A stretch of DNA of 6,304 nt from Alphaproteobacteria bacterium (GTDB lineage: Bacteria > Pseudomonadota > Alphaproteobacteria > DSM-16000 > Inquilinaceae). The position numbers were made by a program, and so were the translations under genes. Positions 6,262 to 6,304 of the stretch are shown one piece after another. Each line of letters begins with the position of its first letter. The stretch's first letter is position 1. The DNA is taken from contig JAJUFW010000186.1 of NCBI GenBank assembly GCA_029263555.1, positions 1 through 6,304 on the forward strand, given 5' to 3'. A model generated the notes under the pieces. It was not told the DNA's origin. It saw only the letters and a list, made by a program, of their open reading frames with translations, and searched no databases.

Positions 6262-6304
6262 ATGTCAGCACATCACGAACCCGACTCCGTTTCCGAAAAT
6301 GCCC
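6262..6304 (+). CDS. Possible start of a plus-strand gene, cut by the right edge
   Basis: An ATG at 6262 opens 14 codons (MSAHHEPDSVSENA) that run off the window. It would be transcribed divergently from the DUF3750 gene, with about 135 bp between the two starts. A weak GGA at 6249-6251 precedes it, and TTGACT at 6225-6230 could be a -35 box without an obvious -10. The stretch is too short to identify a product, and it may be non-coding. Confidence 0.3.
   Translation, partial: MSAHHEPDSVSENA

Overview
The window is GC-rich (roughly two thirds G+C by eye, with strong G/C preference at third codon positions in the genes). It looks like chromosome from an alphaproteobacterium, most likely in or near the Rhodospirillales. 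That placement rests on base composition, the form of the RNase P RNA, and protein types such as the DjlA-like TerB/J-domain protein beginning MSIWGK. It is an inference and was not tested by a search.

Every confidently identified gene lies on the minus strand, so the region is transcribed from right to left. From right to left it holds: (i) 6262-6304, a possible plus-strand gene start cut by the window edge; (ii) 5365-6126, a DUF3750-family protein with an N-terminal hydrophobic segment; (iii) 4178-5313, a two-gene Xre/RES toxin-antitoxin operon in which the antitoxin (MbcA/ParS/Xre type) overlaps the RES-domain NAD+-degrading toxin by 10 bp, with its own promoter/operator at 5314-5358; (iv) 3924-4177, a 254-bp non-coding gap with an inverted repeat and a weak candidate promoter; (v) 3180-3923, a DjlA-like co-chaperone (TerB domain plus C-terminal J domain); (vi) 1250-3076, the ABC-F ATPase Uup; (vii) 378-1253, an EamA/DMT-family inner-membrane exporter that starts with GTG inside the uup stop codon; (viii) 1 to about 334, RNase P RNA (rnpB), whose 3' end is beyond the left edge.

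Most of the content is housekeeping. uup and the EamA exporter are joined by a GTGA stop-start overlap and are probably translationally coupled. rnpB has a good sigma-70-type promoter just past the exporter's stop codon. The accessory element is the RES-Xre toxin-antitoxin module. Its R, E and S catalytic residues and the antitoxin's toxin-binding domain all look intact, and its 51-bp upstream region is packed with palindromic and direct repeats suited to autorepression. I found no clear undescribed multi-gene system. The points most worth checking are the operator layout of the toxin-antitoxin operon and a resemblance between DUF3750 motifs and permuted papain-like folds.
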